Source: Burkholderiales bacterium
Lineage (GTDB): Bacteria; Pseudomonadota; Gammaproteobacteria; Burkholderiales; Burkholderiaceae_F
NCBI GenBank assembly: GCA_900290335.1
Contig: OKRD01000147.1
Span: 1-37,845, forward strand
Direction of reading: 5' to 3'
DNA length: 37,845 bases
The translations under genes were made by a program, and so were the position numbers. Below, one piece after another: positions 26,043-33,955 of the stretch (positions are counted from its first letter, which is position 1; each line of letters begins with the position of its first letter). The notes beneath the pieces were generated by a model. That model did not search any database. It saw only the letters and a list, made by a program, of their open reading frames with translations, and was not told the DNA's origin.

Positions 26043-26681
26043 CTAGTTCCTGTCCGGCGGTGCAGATCGTAGCGCTTTCATCGCTGCATCGAGTTCGGCC
26101 GTCAGGCGCTTCGCCGTTTCCTTGTCGCTTGCGCCGATCGCGGCAGTCACGATCGGCGAACCAAAGGCAACGTGGATTGCGGGCCGGCGCCACAGGTCAG
26201 AAGCGCGCATCCGCGCAGGTCCCTCGAAATGGGCAGGGACGATGTGCGCTTTTGCGCGCAACGCGATCGTTGCCGCCCCTCGCTTGGTATCGGCATCCTC
26301 CTGGCTGCGCGTGCCGGCCGGAAAAATGAGCAGCAGTGCGCCGCCCTCGACCAGCGCAATGCTGTGGCGAATGGTCGCCGGGGTGGGGCGTCCGCGGTCC
26401 ACCGGGAAGCCCCCGCCCGAGCGAACGAACCACGCCACCAGCGCAGACTCGAAGAGTTCCTTCTTGGCCATCTGGTGCAGCACGCGCGGATAGGCCGCAT
26501 ATCCAAGCCACAGCGGATCGGCCCAGCCGACGTGATTGCAAACCACTACCTTGCCGACGGGCCCATCGAGGTGGTGTGCTCCCGTCACCGAGGCCCTCCC
26601 CAGCAGCGACATCAGACGCCTGAGCACCCGGATGAACAGAGCCGGTCGGGATCGGTTCGCAGGCAAGTGTTGCGAAGTCAT
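26043..26681 (-). CDS. PlsC-like lysophospholipid acyltransferase
   Basis: A 212-residue membrane-associated acyltransferase of the 1-acylglycerol-3-phosphate acyltransferase family, which adds a fatty acyl chain to a lysophospholipid or related acceptor. The catalytic H-x4-D motif is N-H-V-G-W-A-D (H50, D55). Motif III, normally F-P-E-G-T-R, reads F-P-A-G-T-R here (120-125), replacing the substrate-binding glutamate with alanine. The N-terminus has one amphipathic or hydrophobic helix rather than several membrane spans. Last gene of a four-gene leftward unit, 46 bases after the DUF255 gene. It may be one of the paralogues acting on ornithine lipids or other acceptors rather than the housekeeping PlsC. 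Confidence 0.85.
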   Translation of the reverse strand: MTSQHLPANRSRPALFIRVLRRLMSLLGRASVTGAHHLDGPVGKVVVCNHVGWADPLWLGYAAYPRVLHQMAKKELFESALVAWFVRSGGGFPVDRGRPTPATIRHSIALVEGGALLLIFPAGTRSQEDADTKRGAATIALRAKAHIVPAHFEGPARMRASDLWRRPAIHVAFGSPIVTAAIGASDKETAKRLTAELDAAMKALRSAPPDRN

Positions 26682-26727
26682 GTCAGCAAGGCCGGTACCA
26701 GCGGGTCGCGGCCCGAGGAATGGGTGC

Positions 26728-28713
26728 TCAAGCGAGGCAGTCGCGCAAGCCAGCCGCCGAAGTCACCGGGGGCAAGCAGAATTGGTTCTGGCAAACATAC
26801 GCCGCCGGCTTGCCGTCGACCAGGCCCCGGCCCTCGCCCAGGGGCACATGCTCCGCCAGGGCCAGCACCCGCGAGGGCAGGTATTGCCGGTGCGCGGTCT
26901 CGATGAGCGAGGCCGCGTGCTCGCGCCCGCCGCAAAACACCACCGTGACCGGACCGACGCGGGCAAACTCCTGGGCCGCGAGTAGGTGCGCGAAGCCGAA
27001 GGCGTCGCGCGCGGCGGCCGCGTCGAATTGCGCCAGGACGCGCTGCGCGCAATCGAAGTAGCGCTGGCGTCCGCTCATTTCATGGGCGCGCAGCAGGGCA
27101 AGCACGCTCTGCGAAGTACCCGAGGGCCACGCGCCGTCAAACGGAGCCAAAGGCCGATGGATCAGCGAGGCGCCGTTGCGCGGGGTAAAGTACAGGCCGT
27201 CGTCCCAGAAATTTTCCAGTACTTGATCGACCAACTCCAGCGAGCGGTCGAGGTCGCGCTTGTCAAAAGCCGATTCGTACAGGTCGAGCAGTGCGTTGGC
27301 GAGAAAGCCATAGTCGTCGAGAAATCCCGGAACCTTGGCGACTCCACCGCGCCAGGCTCGATAGAGTCCGCCGTCGGCCGAGGCCAAGTGCGTCGCCAGA
27401 AAATCGGCGCTTGCCCGCGCGGCCCGCAGATGCGCTGGGGCACCGCCGGCCTGGTAGGCGGCGCACAGTCCCTGAATCATCAGGGCGTTCCAGGCCGTCA
27501 GCACATTTTCGTCACGACCGGGGCGAACCCGCCGCAAGCGCGCCGCGAATAGCCGCTGGCGTACACCTTCGAGCCGGAGCTCCTCCGGCTCCTCGAGCGC
27601 CACGGACCGCTGCAGCACGGACCGGTCCTGCGCAAAATTCCCCCGCTCGCCGATGCCGTACGCCCGACAAGCGAATGCGGCATCGTCCTCGCCCAGGATC
27701 GCGTGCAGTTCGCGCGGACTCCAGGCGTAAAAGCGCCCTTCCTCGCCCTCGCTGTCGGCATCTTCGCTGGCATAGAAACCGCCCTCGGGATGCGTCAGAT
27801 CGCGCAGGACGTAGGCGATGCATTCCTCGAATACCCGTCGCCATGCCGGGCGCCCGGTGAGCCGGTAGGCGTCGGCATAGAGCTTGACCAGCTGCCCGTT
27901 GTCGTAGAGCATCTTTTCAAAGTGCGGGATGGTCCAGCGTTCATCGACGCTGTACCGCGCAAATCCCCCGCCCAGGTGGTCGTATATTCCGCCACCGGCC
28001 ATGTGCTCGAGGGTGCGCTCCACTGCCGCCAGCAACTGCGGCTCGCGCGTGCGCCGGTACACCCGCAGCATCAGATCGCTGCAGCTTGGATTGGGGAACT
28101 TGGGCGCGCGGCCCAGTCCGCCATACACGGGGTCGGTGTTGCGGGCAAACGCGCGCGCCGCCTCGCCAGGCCCATCGACCTGCGGCGGATCCGCCGCCGC
28201 CAACAGCTGCTCATCGTGGACCTGAAAACCGCGCAGGAACTGCTTGCAGTTTTCCCGCACCTCGTCCTGGCGGTTGCGCCAAGCCTGGCTCAGCCCCCGC
28301 AGCAGCCGCGGAAAACCGGGGCGGCCCGGGCGGTCCTCGGGGGCAAAGTAGGTACCGGCGAAGAACGGCTCCTGCTCCGGCGTCAGGAAGACCGTCAGCG
28401 GCCAGCCGCCCGACTGCCCCATCATCTGGACGACCCGCTGGTACAGGTCGTCGATATCCGGTCGCTCCTGGCGGTCGACCTTGATGTTGACGAAATCGTC
28501 GTTGAGAACACGCGCGATCTCCGGGTCTTCGAAGCACTCGTGCGCCATCACGTGGCACCAGTGGCATGCGAAGTAGCCAACCGATAGATGTACCGGCTTG
28601 TTCGCGGCGCGGGCGCGGGCAAATGCCTCCTCGCCCCACGGGTACCAGTCGACCGGGTTGTCTGCGTGCTGCTGCAGATACGGGGAGGATTCGGTGGCCA
28701 GTCGATTGGGCAT
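26728..28713 (-). CDS. DUF255 thioredoxin-domain protein (YyaL/SPATA20 family)
   Basis: A 661-residue protein of the DUF255 family. The N-terminal thioredoxin-like domain (about 1-165) opens with N-R-L-A[17 protein letters not shown] and carries the C-H-W-C pair (C50, C53). The rest is an alpha/alpha-toroid domain resembling N-acylglucosamine 2-epimerases, with [26 protein letters not shown] and the [10 protein letters not shown]-x-F-Y motif. No signal peptide. The family is widespread from bacteria to mammals and its reaction is not established. It lies 54 bases after the cupin gene. Confidence 0.93.
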   Translation of the reverse strand: MPNRLATESSPYLQQHADNPVDWYPWGEEAFARARAANKPVHLSVGYFACHWCHVMAHECFEDPEIARVLNDDFVNIKVDRQERPDIDDLYQRVVQMMGQSGGWPLTVFLTPEQEPFFAGTYFAPEDRPGRPGFPRLLRGLSQAWRNRQDEVRENCKQFLRGFQVHDEQLLAAADPPQVDGPGEAARAFARNTDPVYGGLGRAPKFPNPSCSDLMLRVYRRTREPQLLAAVERTLEHMAGGGIYDHLGGGFARYSVDERWTIPHFEKMLYDNGQLVKLYADAYRLTGRPAWRRVFEECIAYVLRDLTHPEGGFYASEDADSEGEEGRFYAWSPRELHAILGEDDAAFACRAYGIGERGNFAQDRSVLQRSVALEEPEELRLEGVRQRLFAARLRRVRPGRDENVLTAWNALMIQGLCAAYQAGGAPAHLRAARASADFLATHLASADGGLYRAWRGGVAKVPGFLDDYGFLANALLDLYESAFDKRDLDRSLELVDQVLENFWDDGLYFTPRNGASLIHRPLAPFDGAWPSGTSQSVLALLRAHEMSGRQRYFDCAQRVLAQFDAAAARDAFGFAHLLAAQEFARVGPVTVVFCGGREHAASLIETAHRQYLPSRVLALAEHVPLGEGRGLVDGKPAAYVCQNQFCLPPVTSAAGLRDCLA

Positions 28714-28767
28714 CTCTTGCTTCTCAATGGCAACGGCAGCTACCCGGTCGAGCCGCCTTCGCAGCGG

Positions 28768-29113
28768 CTATCGAATCATATAGACCTTGGTCACCGTCGC
28801 ATGAACCGTGCACACGCCTTTCCAGTCCTGCGGAAAGAACGCCACCGTGTCCGGCTCGATCTCGATGATCTCGCCGCTCTCGTGCACGTAGGTGCAGCGT
28901 CCAGCCAGGAAGTGGCAGAACTCGTCTCGCGTGACGTGGCAGAACCAACTGCGCGGGGGTGCAACGCCAAATTCCGCATTCGGATCGACCCGCGGGGCCT
29001 TTGTACAGCAACCTGCCCGAGGTGTGCGACTCCCCTTCGAGCATGGTCGCAATAATCCCCCAGTCGGCCAGATCGGTCTGTTCCAAGGGACTCCTCAGCA
29101 CGGGTGTCGGCAC
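28768..29113 (-). pseudogene. Small cupin-domain protein, frame broken
   Basis: A single-domain cupin of about 115 residues read in two frames. Frame one runs from GTG at 29113 (GGAG seven bases upstream) through I-I-A-T-M-L-E-G-E-S-H-T-S-G-R-L-L-Y-K-G-P to G-I-W-R-C-T-P. Frame two resumes with R-S-W-F-C-H-V-T-R-D-E-F-C-H-F-L-A-G-R-C-T-Y and ends V-T-K-V-Y-M-I-R at 28768. The break is at the five-base G-run at 28955-28959; homologues read C-T-P-G-x-W-x there, so two bases missing or one extra would restore it. It belongs to the DUF861/cupin-3 group with G-I-W-x-C-T-P-G and H-x-x-x-E-F motifs. TTG at 29086, with AGGAG just upstream, is an alternative start. Function unknown. It sits between the glycosyltransferase and DUF255 genes on the same strand. 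Confidence 0.75.
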
Positions 29114-29167
29114 GGTGGGACTCCGGTCAAGACGCTTCCCGCGAGCAGGCGGGCGTTGCGTGGGGTT

Positions 29168-30444
29168 TCATCCAAGCCGTTCATCGAGCAGCCGAGCCAC
29201 CTTGGCAGGTTCGTTGTGCGCGCGCAGGTGCGCGCTGATGCGATCGAGCCGATCGCGAAGGCCAGAATCCTGCAGGCAAGCGGCAAGCTTCTGCGCGCGG
29301 TCCGCGTCGGTCCAGCCGTAGCGGTCGAGGGGAATCCGCGACCCGTCTCCTGCACACGGGTCGCGTTGTCGTGGCCATCCCAAACATACGGCATGATGAT
29401 CGACGGCTTGCCAAAAAGCAGGCACTCGGTGAACGAGTTGTTGCCGCCATGGTGGATGACAAGGTCGACTGGCGGGATCACCGACGGCGGCGGAAACCAG
29501 CTCTCGATGATCACGTTGTCCGGCAGATCATGGTACTGGTCCTTGTATCCACTCACATTCACCAACGCCCGGTACAGCAATTTCCCGATAGCGGCGATGA
29601 GGCGCCGGAGCAAGTCCACGTCGCCCGCGCCCAGGCTGCCGAAGGAAACATACAGCAGCGGCGCATGCGGGTTGGCCGCATAGCGCGGGATCGAATACGG
29701 CGCTTGGGCACGCACGCAGCCCTCCAGATACTGGAGCTGCCGTGGCGCCAACGGATACTGTCGCCGATAGCGTAGCGGCTCCGGGTACAAGAGCAGGTTG
29801 AGGAACGGTGATGGTTCGAAGAACTGGCCAAGCGGGTAGGGAGCCTCCCCGTTTGCCGGCACAAACGAAATGAAGTCCTCGACCATCGGGCGAATCACCT
29901 CCTGGACGCGGGCGCGGAAGCGAGCATGGCACAGGCCGTCGTTTTTGCCGCAGCCGGACCAATGCGGAGGTATGCGCGAGACTTCAATTTCGTTCTCCGA
30001 GCATGAAATGATCCGGACCCACGGTTTGCCGCGGCGCTTGATGGCAGGAAACAAGATGACATTGTCCACGCGGACCCGGTCCGGTTGCACGCGTTCCAGC
30101 ACCGCCGGCAGATCCTTCTGCGCCCACTTGGCACACTCGACGATCGCCGACCAGCAGTCCTTCACGTAGCGGTCGATCTGCTCGTCGGGCGATTGGCGAA
30201 AATGCGGAATATGGCCGTTGATGAAGTCCTCCCAGAACCTCGCCATCTGTTCGGGCGGCATCGGCGCCGAAAGGCAGACCGGGTGGACCTCGAACCCGTA
30301 CGCTCGGTGCACCTCCAAGAAGCCCTGGTCCGATAGGAATACGGGCCGGTGGCCCAAGCTTTGCACGGCCGGTGCGATACCCACCGAGTTGAGCGCGGGA
30401 CCATAGGCGGCCTCCGGGAAACACGCAACGGTCGGTTGTGACAT
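29168..30444 (-). pseudogene. GT1/UGT-type glycosyltransferase, frame broken near 3' end
   Basis: A GT-B fold glycosyltransferase of family 1 (MGT/EryCIII-like), about 426 codons, that would move a sugar from a nucleotide donor to a lipid or small-molecule acceptor. The N-terminal acceptor domain begins V-A-C-F-P-E-A-A-Y-G-P-A-L-N-S-V. The C-terminal donor domain has L-L-Y-V-S-F-G-S-L-G-A and the signature D-L-V-I-H-H-G-G-N-N-S-F-T-E-C-L-x-F-G-K-P-S-I-I-M-P. After E-T-G-R-G-F the frame changes at the four-base G-run at 29329-29332: one missing base (for example TTC CGC CTC becoming TTCCCCTC) restores L-D-R-Y-G-W-T-D to the natural end at 29168. ATG at 30444 has GGAG upstream. First gene of the leftward unit. 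Confidence 0.82.
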
Positions 30445-30801
30445 GCCGCGGTCTCCGGCCAAGATCGGCGCTGCAACGGCCGCGCGAGCCGGACCGAGGT
30501 GATCGGTGACGCCAGCAAGGGCAACCAAGTCGTGGGCTTTTTCCGGATAATAGAACAGCGACTTCGCCGCCTGCGGCTGTTCGGACAGTCAGCAGCGCGG
30601 TGCGACTGTTTTCCGGGAGGGTAGGGACCGTGAAGCGGCTCATCGACATCGTAGTCCCGCTGGCCGTTCGTGCTGGCAGCGGCAGGCGAGCCGCTTGCCT
30701 GCGCCTTGCCGATTGCGCAGCGTTGCCGCAATTTGTCGAGGGCGACCGGGCCCGAAACTCGACTCGGTCCTTCGGCCACGCTCCCTGATCGCGTTTCGAT
30801 A
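30445..30801. other. 357-base divergent gap with a possible signal-peptide remnant
   Basis: It separates the leftward glycosyltransferase from the rightward modB. No complete gene is present. GGGAGG at 30615-30620 precedes a GTG at 30630 starting [11 protein letters not shown]. If one base is removed near 30667 the frame continues [13 protein letters not shown], together a credible Sec signal peptide. After that no frame shows a recognisable protein. In an intact molybdate locus modA, with such a signal peptide, would be here, but at about 250 codons it could not fit. The remnant reading is an inference; the signal peptide could be chance. Confidence 0.35.
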
Positions 30802-31479
30802 ATGGCCGTTACGCCCGATGACTGGAGCGCGATCCGACTGACGCTAGCACTCGCGGCCACCGTTACCGCGCTGCTGCTGCTGATCGGCACGCCGCTCGCC
30901 TGGTGGCTCGCGCGCAGCAGTTCCCGTTGGCGCGGCCCGGTGGCGGCGGTGATCACCTTGCCCCTGGTGCTGCCGCCCACGGTCCTGGGCTTTTACCTGC
31001 TGATCGCCATGGGACCGGGCGGCCCCGTCGGTCACCTCACCCAAGCGCTGGGCCTGGGGCTGTTCCCGTTCCACTTTTCCGGGCTGGTCGTAGCGTCGGT
31101 GCTGTACTCGATGCCGTTCGTGGTTCAGCCGATACGCAACGCCTTCGATGCTATCGGCAAGCGCCCGCTCGAGGTTGCCGCATGTCTGCATGCCGGACCC
31201 ATCGACGCCTTCTTCAGCGTTGCACTACCTCTGGCGCGGCCGGGTCTGCTGATCGGGAGCATCCTGGGTTTTGCGCATACCCTGGGCGAATTCGGCGTGG
31301 TGCTGATGATCGGCGGGAACATTCCCGGCGAGACCCGCGTCCTGTCGATGCAAATTTACGATCACGTCGAGGCTTTGGAATATTCCCAGGCCCACTGGCT
31401 CGCCGGCGGCTTGCTAGCCATTTCCTTCCTGGTGCTGCTGGCGATCTACGTATACGACCCGAAGCGTCGAATGCTCTGA
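30802..31479 (+). CDS. modB: Molybdate ABC transporter permease ModB
   Basis: A 225-residue inner-membrane permease with five to six hydrophobic segments, the normal ModB size. It passes molybdate delivered by a periplasmic ModA into the cytoplasm using ATP hydrolysis by ModC. The ABC-permease coupling loop is [24 protein letters not shown]. The family-typical [21 protein letters not shown] follows, and [15 protein letters not shown] is in the first half. ATG at 30802 is the start preceding the first membrane helix; no strong ribosome binding site. modC starts one base after its stop. Tungstate permeases are similar, but the G-E-F-G-V motif and the Mop domain on the partner support molybdate. 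Confidence 0.93.
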   Translation: MAVTPDDWSAIRLTLALAATVTALLLLIGTPLAWWLARSSSRWRGPVAAVITLPLVLPPTVLGFYLLIAMGPGGPVGHLTQALGLGLFPFHFSGLVVASVLYSMPFVVQPIRNAFDAIGKRPLEVAACLHAGPIDAFFSVALPLARPGLLIGSILGFAHTLGEFGVVLMIGGNIPGETRVLSMQIYDHVEALEYSQAHWLAGGLLAISFLVLLAIYVYDPKRRML

Positions 31480-31480
31480 A

Positions 31481-32554
31481 ATGATCCGCGCCCAGTTCGA
31501 CCTGGCGTTGCCGGGCTTTTTGTTGCAGGCGTCGATCGACATCCCGGCCAGCGGGGTCACGGCGCTCTTTGGCCCGTCGGGCTCGGGCAAGACCACGCTG
31601 CTGCGATGTCTTGCGGGCCTCGAGCATGCTGCCGGCGGCTTCCTGCAGGTCGACACGCAGACCTGGCAGGATGACTCCAAGAAGATATTTCTCCCGGTGC
31701 ATCAGCGGTCCCTGGGTTTCGTATTCCAGGAGCCAAGTCTGTTCGAACATTGCAGCGTGCGGCGCAATCTCGAATTCGGCTACCGCCGAACGCCCGTCGC
31801 GCAGCGCAAGATGCCATGGCAACGAACGGTGGATCTGCTCGACGTCGGTCCGCTGTTGCATCGCATGCCAGAGAGTCTGTCCGGCGGAGAAAGACAGCGT
31901 GTGGCCATTGCCCGCGCCGTGCTGGCCGGCCCCAAGCTCATGCTCATGGACGAGCCGCTGGCAGCCCTGGACACGGTGCGCAAGCAGGAAATTCTGCCGT
32001 TCCTCGAGCGCCTGCACCGGGAGCTCTCGATTCCCGTGTTGTACGTGAGCCACCACATCGACGAGGTCGCAAGACTCGCCGACCACCTGGTCTTGCTGCG
32101 TGCCGGCCGCGTCATTGCCAGCGGGCCCTTGATGCAGATGCTGGCGCGCCTTGACCTGCCGACCGCCCACGACGAGGACGCCGGCGTCGTGATCGAGACC
32201 CGCGTGGCGACCCGCGACCAGCGCTACCACCTCAACGAGCTGGATTTTTCCGGGGGACAAATCCATGTCGCGCGCGACTCGCTCACGCCGGGCCAGCCGG
32301 TGCGCCTGCGAATTCAGGCCCGCGACGTAAGCCTAGCCCTGGCCGATCACCACGACAGCAGCATTCTCAACCGCTTTCCGGCGACCGTGGTCGAAATCGC
32401 GGCCGCCAGTAACCCCGCCAACGTTATGGTTCTGCTCGATGCCGGTGGCACTGCCCTGCTGGCGCGAATCACCCACCGATCCCTGGACCAGTTGCACATC
32501 GGCGTCGGCAGCCGGGTCTGGGCCCAGGTCAAGGCCGTCGCCCTGATGGAATAG
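31481..32554 (+). CDS. modC: Molybdate ABC transporter ATPase ModC
   Basis: A 357-residue ATPase subunit with the standard ModC size. The Walker A loop G-P-S-G-S-G-K-T-T is at 31-39, and the Q-loop is F-Q-E-P-S-L-F. The ABC signature L-S-G-G-E-R-Q-R-V-A-I-A-R-A and Walker B L-M-L-M-D-E-P-L-A-A-L-D follow, then the H-loop S-H-H. Residues about 290-355 form a single Mop-like (TOBE) molybdate-binding domain (F-P-A-T-V-V-E-I-A-A-A-S-N-P-A-N-V-M-V-L-L-D-A-G-G). In ModC proteins this domain can exert trans-inhibition when molybdate is plentiful. It follows modB with a one-base gap. The expected modA is not in the window. Confidence 0.95.
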   Translation: MIRAQFDLALPGFLLQASIDIPASGVTALFGPSGSGKTTLLRCLAGLEHAAGGFLQVDTQTWQDDSKKIFLPVHQRSLGFVFQEPSLFEHCSVRRNLEFGYRRTPVAQRKMPWQRTVDLLDVGPLLHRMPESLSGGERQRVAIARAVLAGPKLMLMDEPLAALDTVRKQEILPFLERLHRELSIPVLYVSHHIDEVARLADHLVLLRAGRVIASGPLMQMLARLDLPTAHDEDAGVVIETRVATRDQRYHLNELDFSGGQIHVARDSLTPGQPVRLRIQARDVSLALADHHDSSILNRFPATVVEIAAASNPANVMVLLDAGGTALLARITHRSLDQLHIGVGSRVWAQVKAVALME

Positions 32555-32696
32555 CGGAACTACCGGTGCATTATTCTTACGCGTGACCGCCGATGGGCGC
32601 AGCGGCGCAGGCCGGCGTTGCCGCGTGTCCCGGGGACGGCGCGCTTTGCTCCCGAAAAGAATGAAAGGTGCCTGATTGGAAACCGGTAAGCCAAAG

Positions 32697-33116
32697 ATGG
32701 TGGAATTTGCGCAACTGGCGATTGCGTTTGTCGCGCTGGTTGTCACGACAAGCTCGATGGAAGCGGTGTGGTATCTGGGCCTTGCCAAGGACACCTACGC
32801 GACGCAGATCGGCCCTCTCATGAACGCGCAATTCGACGTCTTCGTCGCGGCGCTGTTTTACCTGTGCTATTCGCTGGGAGCAACCATATTTGCCGTTCGG
32901 CCGGCGCTGCTTGCGCGATCCTGGAGGCATGCGGCAGGATTCGGTGCGCTTTATGGTTTTTTTTGCTTCTCGGCGCACAATCTGACGGATCTGGCCGACG
33001 TCAAGGGCTATACCGCGCAAATCGCACTTATCGATATGTGCTGGGGGACGTGCATGACCGCATTGGCCTGCCTGCTCTCCTATGCCATTGCTCTTCGCGC
33101 CCGCCAGCGGACGTAG
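32697..33116 (+). CDS. DUF2177 family inner-membrane protein
   Basis: A small integral membrane protein of 139 residues with four predicted transmembrane helices, matching the DUF2177 family. Visible family features are a first helix ending near M-E-A-V-W-Y-L-G-L-A, the central G-A-L-Y-G-F-F-C-F-S-A-H-N-L-T-D-L-A-D-V-K-G-Y, and I-A-L-I-D-M-C-W-G-T in the last helix. Its function is unknown. I choose the ATG at 32697; a TTG at 32676 with AAAGGTG upstream would add seven residues. It lies between modC and the molybdo-hydroxylase genes on the same strand, 142 bases after modC and 225 bases before the hydroxylase; a functional link is not evident. Confidence 0.8.
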   Translation: MVEFAQLAIAFVALVVTTSSMEAVWYLGLAKDTYATQIGPLMNAQFDVFVAALFYLCYSLGATIFAVRPALLARSWRHAAGFGALYGFFCFSAHNLTDLADVKGYTAQIALIDMCWGTCMTALACLLSYAIALRARQRT

Positions 33117-33341
33117 CGCGGCAAGCCCTTGGCCATGGACACGGATGCCGCGGGACGGCTTTGCGGATCACACGGCAGGACCCATGACGCGGCAAAGCGC
33201 AAGGAAGTCCCCAGTTGCATGGGGGGACAGATACGCGGCCCGCTGTCGCTGCCCCCTTCCCTGACCTCCTCGTCCCTGCCTTCCGATGGCTTGACGTAGA
33301 TCACGGTCAGCGCCGCCTCCAGTGACAACATACCTGGCGCC

Positions 33342-33953
33342 ATGCAGGCAAAGCTATCTCGTCGCTCGTTTCTTCTGGGATCTGCGCTCACGACGGCGGG
33401 GGCAACGATGATCGATGCCGCAGCGCCGCTCGTCGGGCAAGCACAGGCGGCCGAGTCCACCGGCCCGCCGCAGGTCGGGCCGGGGGCGGTCTCGGTTTCC
33501 CTGAAGATCAACGGCGAAGTACGCACCCTCGCCGCCGAACCCCGCATGACACTGGCCGAGGCCCTGCGCGGCCCGCTTGGCCTCACGGGCACCAAGATCG
33601 GCTGTAATCGAGGCGCCTGTTCCGCATGCACGGTCTGGGTCGACGGGACGCCAGTTTGCTCCTGCATGATGTTGGCGGTCGAAGTCGGCACCCGCAGCGT
33701 GACCACCATCGAAGGCTTGGCCAGCGGCACCCATCTGCACCCCGTGCAGACCGCCTTCATCGAGCATGATGCTCTGCAATGCGGTTTTTGCACGCCCGGG
33801 ATGGTGATGAGCTGCGCGGCGCTTCTCGAACACACTCCCAATCCATCGGCGGAGCAGGTGCAGGCGGCCATCAGCGGGCACGCTTGCCGTTGTGGCACGT
33901 TTCCGCATGTGGTCGAGGCGACCTTGGCGGCTGCCAAGGTTCGGGGAGTCTGA
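33342..33953 (+). CDS. PaoA-like periplasmic 2Fe-2S subunit of an aldehyde/xanthine oxidase
   Basis: A 203-residue iron-sulfur subunit carrying two 2Fe-2S clusters between the Mo centre and FAD. The N-terminus is a twin-arginine signal (S-R-R-S-F-L-L-G-S at 6-14, then an Ala-rich stretch to A-Q-A-A-E), so the assembled enzyme is exported folded to the periplasm. The first cluster motif is [19 protein letters not shown]. The second is C-G-F-C-T-P-G and C-R-C-G-T. Tat targeting of this subunit alone is the PaoABC (YagTSR) pattern, which oxidises aromatic aldehydes. First gene of the three-gene operon; the Mo subunit starts two bases after its stop. Confidence 0.93.
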   Translation: MQAKLSRRSFLLGSALTTAGATMIDAAAPLVGQAQAAESTGPPQVGPGAVSVSLKINGEVRTLAAEPRMTLAEALRGPLGLTGTKIGCNRGACSACTVWVDGTPVCSCMMLAVEVGTRSVTTIEGLASGTHLHPVQTAFIEHDALQCGFCTPGMVMSCAALLEHTPNPSAEQVQAAISGHACRCGTFPHVVEATLAAAKVRGV

Positions 33954-33955
33954 CC

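Noticed and set aside
29168-30444. Rhamnolipid (RhlB-type) biosynthesis
   Set aside because: The glycosyltransferase family fits only broadly and no RhlA or RhlC homologue is present.
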